Shown: one piece after another, positions 48,535 to 60,395 of the stretch
How the letters are laid out: the number at the start of each line of letters is the position of its first letter
Position numbering within the stretch: position 1 is the stretch's first letter
Assembly (NCBI GenBank): GCA_023055505.1
Contig: JALIRH010000096.1
Span: 161,501-225,500 of the forward strand
Direction: 5' to 3'
From: Callipepla californica brunnescens
Taxonomy: Eukaryota > Chordata > Aves > Galliformes > Odontophoridae
Length of the DNA: 64,000 bases
The notes under the pieces: generated by a model
The model's input: the letters and a program-made list of their open reading frames with translations, nothing else
Told to the model about the DNA's origin: nothing
The model's database searches: none
Translations under genes and position numbers: made by a program

Positions 48535-51500
48535 CTGGAGTTGGAAGTGAATGTATGCTGGATCCCATTGTTACTGGGAAGGAAAGTTTTGATTCTCATT
48601 CTGCTCTGCTACTGAATGCAACGTATGTCTGCATCGTTCATTCATCTGCGAGCACGTTTTCCTTCTTTTCTCTGACCAGTGCTGTTGTCCTTTTTACTTC
48701 CTCAATCTAACACATTCACTTCAATTTTCTTACAATACCCGCGGATCTTTCTCATTCTCTCTCAAAAAGGGATGTTTTTCAGAACTATGGAAGCAATGGA
48801 GAGGCGTTAAGTACGGAAAGCTGGTTCCTCTCCCAAAGGCATGTGTGATTCCACCGCTTCTAAATGTTCCCCAAAAAACCTTGTCACCGGAACATCGGAA
48901 TAGCTCCCTTTAGAAGCAGAGAAAAAGCGGCCGAGAATTTGATGCTCGAACCGCGCTTAGCCGCGGATTCCGATTCAATCGCACCAGTCGCGGCTCCTGC
49001 TGCTTTTGCCGCTGAAGAAAGACGCCAGTCAGCCGGCTGCCGTGCACTGAATCGCGGCATCAATAATCAGCCGGTAGCGGTTCTTCTTTAACAATTCGCG
49101 GTTTACACGTGAAAGTGACTCCTTTTCAGGAGCTGTAAGTGTATGTATGCTGCATCCCAATTTTAGTGGGAGGGAAAGTTTTGATTCTCATTCTGCTCTA
49201 CTACTGAATGCAACGTACGTGTGCAACATTCATTCATCTACGAGCACGTTTTCATTCTTTTCTCTGACCAGTCTTGTTATTCCTTTTCCTACCTCTTTTT
49301 AATATCGTCACACAAGTTTTTCTTGCCAAACAAACAATTCATTCCCTTTTTCTCTTGAAACGGTATGGTATTCAGAGCTAAAAAGTCAAATAGAGCGTTA
49401 AGTACGTTAAACTTTTTCTTCTACCAAATGTATGTTTGATTCCACCTCTTCTAAGTGTTTCCCAAAAACACTGTCAGCGGAGCTTTGCAAAAGCCTTCTT
49501 TAACAAGCAGAGCAAACCGGCAGAATGTTAATATTCGAACCGCTCAGAACCTCGGATTCCGCTCGAATCTCATCAATCGCGGCTACTGCTTCTTTTGCCG
49601 CTGAAGAAAGACGCCAGTCAGACGGCAGCAGTGCACTGAATCGCGGCTTTTCAAAAATCAGCCGGTAGCGGTTCTTCTCCAACAATTCGCGGTTTACACG
49701 TGAAAGTGACTCGGTTTCAGGAGTTGGAAGTGAATGTGTGCTGGATCCCAGTTTTAATAGGAGTGAAAGTTTTAATTCTTATTCTGCTCTGTTACTGTAT
49801 GCAACGTACGTCTGAATCGTTCATTCATCTGCGAGCACGTTTTCATTCTTTTCTCTGACCAGTGCTGTTATCCTTTTTACTTCCTTAATCTAACACATTC
49901 ACTTCAATTTTCTTACAATACCGGCGGATCTTTCTCATTCTCTCTCAAAAAGGTATGTTTTTCAGAACTATGAAAGCAATGGAGAGGCGTTAAGTACGGA
50001 AAGATAATTCCTCTCCCAAAGGCGAGTGTGATTCCACCGCTTCTAAGGGTTCCACAGAAAACCTTGTCACCGGAGCATTGCAATAGCTCCCTTTAGAAGC
50101 AGAGAAAAAGCGGCAGAGAATTTGATGCTCGAACCGCGCTTAGCCGCGGATTCCGATTCAATCGCACCAGTCGCGGCTCCTGCTGCTTTTGCCGCTGAAG
50201 AAAGACGCTAGTCAGCCGGTAAAAGTGCACGGAATCGCGGCTTCAGTAATCAGCCGGTAGCGGTTCTTCTCCAACAAATCGCGGTTTACACGTGAAAGTG
50301 ACTCGGTTTCTGGAGCTGTATGTGTATGTATGCTGCATCCCAATGTTAGTGGGAGGGAAAGTTTTAATTCTCATTCTGCTCTACTACTGATTGCAACGTA
50401 TCTCTGCATCATTCATTCACCTACGAGCACGTTTTCATTCTTTACTCTGACCAGTGTTGTTATTCTTTTTCGTACTTCTAGTTAATACATGGAAAAACTT
50501 TTTCTTGTCGAACACAAGTATCTTTCGATTCTCTTTTGCAAAAGTATGGTATTCAGAGATAAAGAAGCAAAAGAGAAACGTTTATTAAGGAAAGCTGTTT
50601 CCTCTACCAAATGGATGTGTGATTCCACCGCTTCTAAGGGTTCCCCAAAAACACTGTCATCTGAGCATTGCAAATGCTACCTTTTACAAACATAGCAAAC
50701 CGGTAGCGAGCTAATGTTCGAACCGCGGAAAACCGTGAATCATGTTCGAATCGCATCAATCGCGGCTCCTGCTGCTTTTGCCGCTGAAGAAAGAAGCCAG
50801 TCAGTTGAAAGACGTGCACTGAATTGCGTCTTCAGTAATCAGCCGGTAGCGGTTCTATTCCAACAAATCGCGGTTGAAACCTGAAAGTGACTCCAATTCT
50901 GGTGTTGTAAGTGAATGGATGCTGGATCCCAGTGTCAGTGAGAGGGAAAGTTTTGATTCTCATTCTGCTCTACTACTGAATGCAACGTACGTCTGCATCA
51001 TTCATTCATCTACGAGCACGTTTTCATTCCTTTCTCTGACCAGTCTTGTTATTCCTTTTCCTACCTCTAGTTAATATCGTCACACAAGTTTTTCTTGCCA
51101 AACAAACAATTCATTCCCTTTTTCTTTTGGAACGGTATGGTATTCAGAGCTAAAAAGTCAAATAGTAGCGTTAAGTACGTTAAACTTTTTCTTCTACCAA
51201 ATGTATGTTTGATTCCACCTCTTCTAAGTGTTCCCCAAAAACACTATCATCGGAACTTTGCAAAAGCCTTCTTTAACAAGCAGAGCAAACCGGCAGCTTG
51301 TTAATATTCGAACCGCGAAGAACCTCGGATTCCGCTCGAATCTCATCAATCGCGGCTACTGCTGCTTTTGCCGCTGAAGAAAGACGCCAGTCAGACGGCA
51401 GCAGTGCACTGAATCGCGGCTTTTCAAAAATCAGCCGATAGCGGTTCTTCTCCAACAATTCGCGGTTTACACGTGAAAGTGACTCGGTTTCAGGAGTTGG

Positions 51501-53264
51501 AAGAGAATGTGTGCTGGATCCCAGTTTTAATAGGAGTGAAAGTTTTAATTCTTATTCTGCTCTGTTACTGTATGCAACGTACGTCTGAATCGTTCATTCA
51601 TCTGCGAGCACGTTTTCATTCTTTTCTCTGACCAGTGCTGTTATCCTTTTTACTTCCTTAATCTAACACATTCATTTCAATTTTCTTACAATACCCGCGG
51701 ATCTTTCTCATTCTCTCTCAAAAAGGGATGTTTTTCAGAACTATGAAAGCAATGGAGAGACGTTAAGTACGGAAAGCTGGTTCCTCTCCCAAAGGCGTGT
51801 GTGATTCCACCGCTTCTAAGGGTTCCCCAGAAAACCTTGTCACCGGAGCATCGGAATAGCCCCCTTTAGAAGCAGAGAAAAAGCGGCCGAGAGTTTGATG
51901 CTCGAACCGCGCTTAGCCGCGGATTCCGATTCAATCGCACCAGTCGCGGCTCCTGCTGCTTTTGCCGCTGAAGAAAGACGCTAGTCAGCCGGTAAAAGTG
52001 CACGGAATCGCGGCTTCAGTAATCAGCCGGTAGCGGTTCTTCTCCAACAAATCGCGGTTTACACGTGAAAGTGACTCGGTTTCAGGAGTTGTATGTGTAT
52101 GTATGCTGCATCCCAATGTTAGTGGGAGGGAAGGTTTTAATTCTCATTCTGCTCTACTACTGAATGCAACCTATCTCTGCATCATTCATTCATCTACGAG
52201 CACGTTTTCATTCTTTACTCTGACCAGTGTTGTTATTCTTTTTCGTACTTCTAGTTAATACATGGAAAAACTTTTTCTTCTCGAACACAACTATCTTTCG
52301 ATTCTCTTTTGCAAAAGTATGGTATTCAGAGATAAAGAAGCAAAAGAGAAAAGTTTATTACGGAAAGCTGTTTCTTCTACTAATTGCATTGTGTGATTGC
52401 ACCGCTTCTATATGTTCCCCAAAAACACTGTCATCTGAGCATTGCAAATGCTACCTTTTACTAACATAGCAAACCGGTAGCGAGCTAATGTTCGAACCGC
52501 GGAAAACCGTGAATCATGTTCGAATCGCATCAATCGCGGCTCCTGCTGCTTTTGCCGCTGAAGAAAGAAGCCAGTCAGTTGAAAGACGTGCACTGAATTG
52601 CGTCTTCAGTAATCAGCCGGTAGCGGTTCTATTCCAACAAATCGCGGTTGAAACCTGAAAGTGACTCCAATTCTGGTGTTGTAAGTGAATGGATGCTGGA
52701 TCCCAGTGTCAGTGAGAGGGAAAGTTTTGATTCTCATTCTGCTCTACTACTGAATGCAACGTATGTCTGCATCATTCATTCATCTACGAGCACGTTTTCA
52801 TTCCTTTCTCTGACCAGTCTTGTTATTCCTTTTCCTACCTCTAGTTAATATCGTCACACAAGTTTTTCTTGCCAAACAAACAATTCATTCCCTTTTTCTT
52901 TTGGAACGGTATGGTATTCTGAGCTAAAAAGTCAAATAGTAGCGTTAAGTACGTTAAACTTTTTCTTCTATCAAATGTATGTTTGATTCCACCTCTTCTA
53001 AGTGTTCCCCAAAAACACTGTCAGTGGAGCGTTGCAAAAGCCACTTTTAACAAACATAGCAAACCGGCAGCGTGTTAATGTTCGAACCGCGAAGAACCGC
53101 GTCTCAGGCTCGAATCGCATCAATCGCGGCTACTGCTGCTTTTGCCGCTGAAGAAAGACGCCAGTCAGGCGGCAGCAGTGCACTGAATCGCGGCTTTTCA
53201 AAAATCAGCCGGTAGCGGTCCTATTCCAACAATTCGCGGTTTACACGTGAAAGTGACTCGGTTT
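48535..53264. repeat. Higher-order repeat copy 2 (eight monomers, 4,730 bp)
   Basis: This is the second copy of the eight-monomer block. The match ends near 53265, where the sequence reads GTTTCAGGAGTTGG instead of the GTTTCTGGAGTTGG at 48532. The next monomer is a different subtype, and the satellite stops near 53820. Confidence 0.88.
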
Positions 53265-53820
53265 CAGGAGTTGGAAGAGAATGTGTGCTGGATCCCAGTG
53301 TTAATGGGAAGGAAAGTTTTGATTCTCATTCTGCTCTGCTACTGAATGCAACGTATGTCTGCATCGTTCATTCATCTGCGAGCACGTTTTCATTCTTTTC
53401 TCTGACCAGTGCTGTTATCCTTTTTACTTCCTCAATCTAACACATTCACTTCAATTTTCTTACAATACCCGCGGATCTTTCTCATTCTCTCTCAAAAAGG
53501 TATGTTTTTCAGAACTATGGAAGCAATGGAGAGGCGTTAAGTACGGAAAGCTGGTTCCTCTCCCAAAGGCGTGTGTGATTCCACCGCTTCTAAGGGTTCC
53601 CCAGAAAACCTTGTCACCGGAGCATCGGAATAGCCCCCTTTAAGAAGCAGAGAAAAAGCGGCCGAGAGTTTGATGCTCGAACCGCGCTTAGCCGCGGATT
53701 CCCATTCACTCGCATCAATCGCGGCTCCTGCTGCTTTTGCCGCTGAAGAAAGACGCCAGTCAGCCGGCTGCCGTGCACTCAATAGCGCCTTCTCTAATCA
53801 GCCGGCATCGGTCCTATTCC

Positions 53821-55256
53821 AACACATACGCTAAAGCTAAACCTCACCCTACTCTCACCCTTACGCACCAGCTAACCCTGCCTCAATCCCTACATACAGA
53901 TCAAATCCGAAACCTAAACCTAACCCTAAACCTCAACTTCATGCTAACATCAACACTCAACCTAATCCTATCCCTAAATAGAATCATCACATTGAGAAAC
54001 ACTTTCTCCCTAACCCTAATCCGAAATCGAATCCGAAACCTCAAAGAATCCCAAACCCTTTCCATAGCTCTAACCCAATGCTGAACCCTACCCTGACCCA
54101 CTTTCACTACCCCTTACCATAAAACTCAATCAACACCAAAACCCACCCCTGACACTAAACCTAACACTAATTCTTATCCTAACCCTAACCCAAACACTTA
54201 CCCTAATCCGAACCAAAACCCAAGCCCTAACCCGAGCACAAAGCCTTACCTTGCCCCTCATTCTATTCTGAACCCTAACCGGAAACCTAACACTTACCCT
54301 AAGACCAACCCTTTCCCTAAACAGAAACCTATCCCTAGCAGAAGCGGAACCCAAGCAAAAACTCCTACTTTAACACCAACCCCAAGTTGATGCCCAAGCC
54401 TAAACCTGACACATAGCATCAGATTACCACAACCCTCACCTCAACTCTAACCCCAACCCTAACACTAAGACTTACCCTAGCTATCTGATGGTCCTCATAC
54501 CCTATTCCAATTCCTAAACCCAAGGCAAACACCACACCAAAAGCAATGCCTACCATTTTCCAAACCTGACACTTAAAGTCAACCTAAACCTTACTCTAAC
54601 CGTATATCAAACCCTGACCATTAGCCTCATTGTGACTCTAAGTCTGCCTTCAATCGAAATCTGACCCTAAAACCAACCCCAACTCAAAGCCCAACCCTAA
54701 ACCTAAAGCTAAGCATCAGATTACTGCAGATCTCACCTAACCTATCCCTACTTCTAACCCCAAACCCAATCCAAACGCCAAACCTATTCCTAACCTAACA
54801 CTAAGCCAGAACCCAACCCAAGGCCTACCCCTTCTCTCAGCCTAACACTCAAACTAACCTAGACCCAAAACCAACCCTAAATCAAATCCTAACCCTCCCC
54901 CTTACTCTATCCTGTACCCAAGCAAGGCGTAACCCTTCTCTGATCCGAAAACTAAAGAGAGCTCTACCCCATACTCTAAACCTTCATCTACACCAAAACC
55001 TAACCCTATCCCTAATCCAAAACCTAACCCTAAACCTAACCCGAACTCTAACCTTAATCCTAAACCTAAACCTTACCCTAACCCTAAGCCTAACCTTAAC
55101 CCTAAGCCTTCTCTGAACCTCAAACTAAAGAGAACCCTAGCCCTTGCACTAAACCTTCAGCTACACAAAAAAATAACCCTAACCTAATCCTAAAACAAAC
55201 CCTCAACCTAACCCAAAGCATCAGATTACCACAACCCTAACCTGACACCTACACTC
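53821..55256 (-). repeat. C-strand telomere-like block
   Basis: Degenerate CCCTAA-derived DNA shares non-telomeric words with the array, in the opposite orientation to the 39.2 kb flank. These include AGCATCAGATTACCACAACC at 54415, a related AGCATCAGATTACTGCAG at 54712 and another full copy at 55216, and GGCCTACCCCTTCTCTCAG near 54821. No gene is seen. Confidence 0.88.
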
Positions 55257-55410
55257 AAATGCATCCTTCCCCTTATTTGAAGCAAAGTGAAATCCTAAAT
55301 GGAATTCATAGGAAGAGCGAATTCACCAATCTTCATCGGATACAATGCACAATACATATACAATATACATACAAAGCGTACAAGGAAATGACTGAGTTTT
55401 CTCGTCTGTT

Positions 55411-55440
<30 letters not shown>
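55257..55440. other. Short unique segment ending in (AAAAC)n
   Basis: AT-rich, non-telomeric sequence of unknown origin ends in an A-rich AAAAC simple repeat at about 55412-55441. It lies where env or a 3' LTR of the class I provirus would be expected, but I recognise neither. Confidence 0.5.
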
Positions 55441-55441
<1 letters not shown>

Positions 55442-55450
55442 GTTTTACAT

Positions 55451-56560
55451 TTTTCTTAGAGTGGTTTGTAGATCGTCCGAAGTCTTGGACACCTCCCACT
55501 GGGGTCCTGTGTCACGGATTGGTCCTTTCACATGGCTTGCATGGATCCATCTGCGCTCAGCTGTCCGGATGGCTGTTTCTGTTGCTAATAAAACAAGAAA
55601 AGGTCCTTCCCAGCGGGGAGTTAGAGATGACTCTTTCCACGTTTTAATTTAAACCTTGTCTCCTGGACTGATTCCATGTATTGCCATATCTAGCGGAGGC
55701 CGTTGGACCACCAGTCCTTCCATTCTTCATTCATTCCTTCTCTTATTCATTTCAATTCAATATTCCTGTATTTTCTTCTACCTTGGGATGTTCCGATGGG
55801 AGTTCTAAATCATATGGCATTCCATATCCCATTTCAAAAGGTGATATTCCAGTCTCTCTTCTTGGTTCTGTTCTTCAGTTAAGTAGTGCCAGTGGCAAAC
55901 ACTTCATCCAAGACATCTTGGTTTCAATCATTCCTTTAGTAAGCCGCTTTGGAAGTTCCCCATTCGACCTTTCTACTTTTCCAGAGCTCTGTGGGTGCCA
56001 TGGGGTGCGATATTCCCATTTGGTCCCCATTGGAGCTAAAGCCTCTTACACTGCCTTTAATACAAAGTGAGGGTCTCTAGCTGAATCTGCAACTTCCATG
56101 TTCCCATATCTGGGGATAATATGTTCGAACAATGTCTTGATTACTGTCTGGGCTGTTGCCCTAGCGGTGGGGTAGGCCTCCAGAAAATGTGTTCAATGGG
56201 CGATTCTTCCTAAGAAGTACTTCTATCTTCCAACCCTGGGGAGATCTGTGAAGTCTATCTGCATTTGAGCAAAAGGTCTGACAGCCCATTCCCTTCCTCC
56301 CTGTATTTTTTCCCTCAGTTGTTGTTTCTTTCCTTTCCTCCAAATCATACAATGATCTACAATTCCTTTGGCTATGCTAGATATGCCTATACACATCTAT
56401 TTCATTGTGAATTGGTCCACCAAGGCCTGAAGCCCGCAATGAGTCTGCTTAGGAAATTCTCATCTTCTCCAAGCTTTAGGGATTACCTCTCTTCCATCAG
56501 CTAATAACCATTTTCCCTCCTTTTCCTCAACCTCCATTTGTCGGAGCCGCTCTTTTCGCT
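55451..56560 (-). pseudogene. pol: Integrase of the class I pol
   Basis: Recognisable pieces on the minus strand are the first Asp in Q-I-D-F-T-D-L-P (about 56245-56270) and a weakened second-Asp region (S-A-R-D-P-H-F, near 56075). The Glu segment H-P-Q-S-S-G-K-V-E-R-S-N lies near 55960-55995. A C-terminal domain with W-E-G-P-F-L-V-L-L is followed by W-I-H-A-S-H-V-K. In-frame stops interrupt it, including one just before the I-K-T-W-K stretch near 55647. The C-terminal layout is of gammaretroviral type. Confidence 0.82.
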
Positions 56561-57160
56561 TCTTCATCAGCAAAATTAGTTCCCCTTATTTCAGCCGACA
56601 TCGCCCTCTGGTGCCTTTCCGTGTACTACTGCGCTTTTCTCTGGTTCTCTTCTTGCCCTCAGAGTTTGTCTTCTTAACGACTGGTGAATTAACCCTTTCC
56701 CGGGTGAGTTTACCAATCCTCTTTCCTCCCATCTTTTTCCCAAGGTATGGACTACCCCATACGCATACCTAGAATCTGTAGAGATAGTCCCAATGCTTCC
56801 TTTCAACATTTGAAGGGCTGGAAGGATTGTATAGAATTTCACAGCCTGAGCTGACCACGTTCTGTCCAATGCTCCCGATTCAATTACTGGAAATGTTTTC
56901 CCGTTTAGTAGAGCATCCCCTGATTTTCCTTTTCCTTCTACCACCCGGGAGGAGCCATCTACAAATCATTTGCCCCCTTCTAATAACTTCTCCTCTTCTA
57001 AGTCCTCCCCTCTTTTAGCCTGATACTCTATACACTGAATGCAATCATGGCTTAAATCTTCATCTGGTTCCCCATAGAAAAATTGAGCAGGATTTGGCAA
57101 ACTTGGAGTTTCTATTTCTAATTGAGGAGAATGGATTAGGATTCCTTCCTATTTCAATAG
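56561..57160 (-). pseudogene. pol: RNase H region of the class I pol
   Basis: The minus strand encodes F-V-D-G-S-S-R near 56955, which is the first acidic position of retroviral RNase H and is preceded by an in-frame TGA. A later S-T-D-S-R-Y-A-Y-G segment carries another active-site Asp. The remainder runs into integrase through stops. Confidence 0.78.
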
Positions 57161-58430
57161 TCTAGCATCTGTAATCCACTTCTCTGCTTTTTCTTGGAGT
57201 ACTCCCCTTATTGTCATGTGGACTATACACTTGTAATTCACCCCTGAAAGTCATCTTCCCTGCTTCTTCTACTAACAGAGCTACAGCAACTATTGCTCGT
57301 AGACAGGTAGGCCACCCACGGCTAACGGGATCCAAGAGTTTTGAAAAGTATCCTGCTGGCTTCTTCTTCCCGGCCCATTCCTGGCTCACTACTCCAAAAG
57401 CGATCCCTTCGTCTGTATTTACAAAAAGGTAAAATGGGCTTTTTAGATCAGGTAAGCTTAACGCTGGTGCATGAAGAAGATCTACCTTGAAGTCTTCTAA
57501 TCTTTGCTCATCCTCCTGGCTCCACTTTCTTCAGCCATCTTGTACTAGTTTCTGCTATAAAAGCTTTACCTTACTGCTATCATTCTCAATCCATTGTCGA
57601 CAGCATCCTAGCAGCCCTAACATCTGCCTCACCTGCCTCTTGCCTCTTGGGGCTTTTCAAGATCAAATCCCATTTGCCCGTTCTGGATCTAATGTCTTAT
57701 TTCCCTTGCTTAACCAATGTCCCAAATATTTCACTTCCTCTTCTGTAAATTGGCATTTTGCCTTTGAAACTTGGAACCCCTTTGAACCAAAGAAATGCAA
57801 TAGTTTAATGCTCTCCTGTCTAACTGTCTCCTCGCCTGCTCCAGCTAATAGTAAGTCATCTACATATTGCACTAAGGTTGCCTGTGGGTTTAGTTCATCA
57901 GTTTTTAGTACTTGCTCAAGGGCTTGCCCAAACAAGTTAGGGATTCTGTGAATCCCTGTGGGAGCACTGTCCCTCTGAGTTGTTGTTTTCTATGGGGGTT
58001 TGGATCTTCCCACTCGAAGACAAAGTAGTCTCTGCATTCTGCCATCAGGGGGCAGGTCCAAAAAGCATCCTTGAAATCAATTCCACTATACTACTGAGAT
58101 TCTGGCTTCAATTGACCGAGCAGCGTATAGGGGTTTGCCACTACTGGGAAGCGGGGAATTGTTCTCTCCTTAATTTCCCTTGAGTCGTGGACCAATCTGT
58201 ATGTGCCATAAGGTTTTTTTTTTTACATGGAGTATGGGAGTATTCTAGGGAGACATACAAGGCTCTAATAGTTCTTTAGATATTAATCTCTCCATTTCAG
58301 GTTGTAGCCCTGATTTACCTTCCTGTGAAATGGGATATTGTTTCACCCTAATTGGAATGCCTGGGTCCTTTAGAATCACTTCAAAGGGTTCTATGTCTAA
58401 CTTCCCTACTGATTCTGGACTCTACCAAAC
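57161..58430 (-). pseudogene. pol: Reverse transcriptase of the class I pol
   Basis: Visible blocks are Y-R-L-V-H-D-S-R-E-I, P-V-V-A-N-P-Y-T-L-L, the D-F-K-D-A-F-W palm segment, L-P-Q-G-F-T-E-S-P, and the catalytic V-Q-Y-V-D-D-L-L-L-A-G with Y-V-D-D at 57855-57866. The L-G-H-W-L-S-K-G-N segment follows. Y-V-D-D rather than Y-M-D-D fits class I elements. Frame changes separate the blocks. Confidence 0.85.
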
Positions 58431-58820
58431 TTCTGGGTTAATTCTAGCCTCATCTTCTATCGTTAGAGTACGTTGCTGAACAGTTAATTCTCTATCTTTT
58501 ACTTCCAAATGTATTCCTAACTCCACAATTCAATCTCTCCCTAGCAAATTCTATTCTGCTTCAGGTACCAATAAAAAAGACTCAGTTCCATAGGTGCTAG
58601 GTGATTCTATTTCTACCTGCTTTACAACAGGTACCATAAAAGGTTCCCCTTTTGTTCCAATTACTTGTAGCTCTTCCGAGGATAAAGAACATCCTCGAGG
58701 TAAATATTGAACAGTCGATCTTTCTGCCCCAGACTCTACCAAAAATTCCATTTCCTGACGCTGAGAACCCAATTTCAATTTTATCAAGGGCTTGTTTCTT
58801 TCCCAGGTCCCCAGCACATA
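58431..58820 (-). pseudogene. pro: Retroviral aspartic protease, altered active site
   Basis: An 88-codon open segment (58551-58817) contains F-L-V-E-S-G-A-E-R-S at the position of the protease active-site loop and later the flap-like region. Retroviral proteases have Asp at the place where this copy has Glu, so the catalytic residue appears changed. It lies between the gag zinc knuckle and RT, as expected. Confidence 0.8.
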
Positions 58821-60300
58821 GAGTCCCTGACCCCCTCAGTCCTCCTGAAACATTTGCTCGTCCCAGATTCTCTTTCTACAGTCTTTCTTCATGTGTCCCT
58901 TTTTCTGACAGTAGAAGCATTCAACTGTCCTCATATCTCTGGGTCTGTTCTGCTTGGGTTGAAGCGCATTTTCTGCCCGAGGAATATTCCCTCTTCTCCT
59001 TGCCTGGAACGCCCCCTTCTGTCCTTCTCTTACCGCGGCTATCAGACTTCCAGCTTGCCTCTTCTGAGTCTCCTCCTCTCTCCTTAACGTATACTTTCTG
59101 AGCCTCTCTCAGCAATTCATCTAATCCTCTCTCCTGCCAGTCCTCCAGCTTCTCTAGTTTCCTTCCAATATCTGTCCAGGACCTAGCTTCAAACCGCGTT
59201 TTCAGGAGAGCTCGCCCCACGGGGTAGCAGGATCTAATCCTGAATAGAACTGTACATTTCTGCATAGTCTCTCTAACCACTCAGTAGGAGTTTCATCTTT
59301 TTTCCGTTGCTTGCCTTATTTGCCTTATTGATATTCTGTCCCCGAGGGACAGATTCTCTAATCCCTTGAATAATAAGAACTCGCAAATCTGCCATGTGAG
59401 TACCATGTTCCTGGCTCTGATTATCCCAATTGGGCCGCTGTAAGGGCCACTTTAGATCTGCTCCTGGGCCAGCCGGGTGTTGCTGATCCCAGATTCACGT
59501 ACCTGCCCTCCTGATCATATCCCTTTCTTCTGCTCTAAATAGTATGCCCAAAATTGCCTGTGTTTCATCCCAAGTTTAATGGTTGGGACCTGAAGATTGA
59601 TCTAGCCTCTCGGAGACCCCTCAAGGATCCTCCAGCAAATTCCCCATCTCCTTCTTAAATTCCCTTATGTATCTCCTGAGTTGAAGGGAACTGAAACATA
59701 GCCAGCTCCTGGCTTTGATCCTCCGGTAGCTACAGGTATTTCTCTTCAAGGGAGAACGTTTCCTCCTTGACCCCTCTCCTGCCTAGCTTGCCTTCTAGTG
59801 ATCCTTCTCCTAGGGAAGTCTAGGGGTTCACATTCAGGTTCATCTCCCAAGTCAGATTCAGCTTGCTCCGGCGGAGCCGCTGGATTCTGTTCGGGGGGAG
59901 CGTAAGGCGGGGGGATAGTGTATAATGTCCTCCTCTGTTGTATTCCTTTTTTTAATTAGGGGGAACAGAAAGGTTCCAATATCAGATTCTACACATCATT
60001 TGCATACTCACCATCTTCCAGATTCAAAGGCTGTTTTTCATTTGCATAAGCGTTTAGAGCCTGGCAGATCCGGTCCTCAAAGGACCCAAATACTGGCCAG
60101 AACAGCTGATCTGCCCTTCTCTGCTTTCCTCCCCATACCTCCATACAGTCATGTACCATCTTCACCTCACTCTTTCCTCGTCTAGAGGGAGAATCACCCC
60201 AATGTTTTAACATTAAACCTAGGGGACTTTCTAGTGGTATGTCCGGTAGCTTTACCTGCGAGCTGTACCTAGAGTTCGGAGCTACAGGTCTCTGCACAGA
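58821..60300 (-). pseudogene. gag: gag of the class I provirus
   Basis: A matrix-like open segment of 102 codons (59989-60297) has P-L-G-L-M-L-K-H-W and D-Q-L-F-W-P-V-F-G. A Pro-rich linker follows, then a capsid region with R-E-S-V-P-R-G-Q-N-I and the E-T-P-T-E-W-L-E-R-L stretch in the major-homology area near 59290. A single zinc knuckle C-F-Y-C-Q-K-K-G-H-M-K-K-D-C sits at 58878-58919 and fits C-x2-C-x4-H-x4-C. One knuckle is usual for gammaretrovirus-like elements. Stops and shifts break the frame. Confidence 0.83.
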
Positions 60301-60374
60301 AGTTCCCCAGCCCAGGGGCCGTCCGAAGACGGGGTGCTCCCCTGGAGTGGGAATTCCACAGCAGAGTCGCCTGG

Positions 60375-60392
60375 ATCCGAGTCACGGCACCA
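60375..60392 (-). other. Primer-binding site, tRNA-His
   Basis: The minus strand reads TGGTGCCGTGACTCGGAT, complementary to the 3' end of vertebrate tRNA-His including CCA. It starts three bases after the LTR end, as expected for a PBS. Confidence 0.85.
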
Positions 60393-60395
60393 AAT

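Larger units (their letters stand above)
39660..53820. repeat. Satellite array, ~590-bp monomers (about 24)
   Basis: An anchor word TGTGATTCCACCGCTTCTAA (or TGTTTGATTCCACCTCTTC) recurs about every 590 bp, near 40037, 40627, 41212, 41805, 42335, 42927, 43519, 44112, 44702, 45295, 45886 and on to 53571. Each monomer has conserved boxes: ATCGCGGCTCCTGCTGCTTT, GCCGCTGAAGAAAGACGCC, AATCAGCCGGTAGCGGT, CGCGGTTTACACGTGAAAG, a GGATCC, and TCATTCATCTACGAGCACG. Two subtypes alternate, differing in the segment after the TCATTC box (ACCCGCGGATCTTTCTC versus CTTGCCAAACAAACAATTC). Open frames stay below about 85 codons and carry no family signal, so it is non-coding. I do not recognise the satellite by name. 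Confidence 0.93.

Noticed and set aside
39660..53820. CRISPR-like or coding tandem array
   Set aside because: The period is ~590 bp with no short spacer structure. Open frames are short and disagree between monomers.
55256..55460. The (AAAAC)n stretch as a LINE or SINE tail
   Set aside because: No recognisable element body precedes it and no target duplication was seen.
60375..60392. A tRNA-His gene fragment
   Set aside because: Only the 18 bases complementary to the tRNA 3' end are present and they abut an LTR, so it is a primer-binding site.
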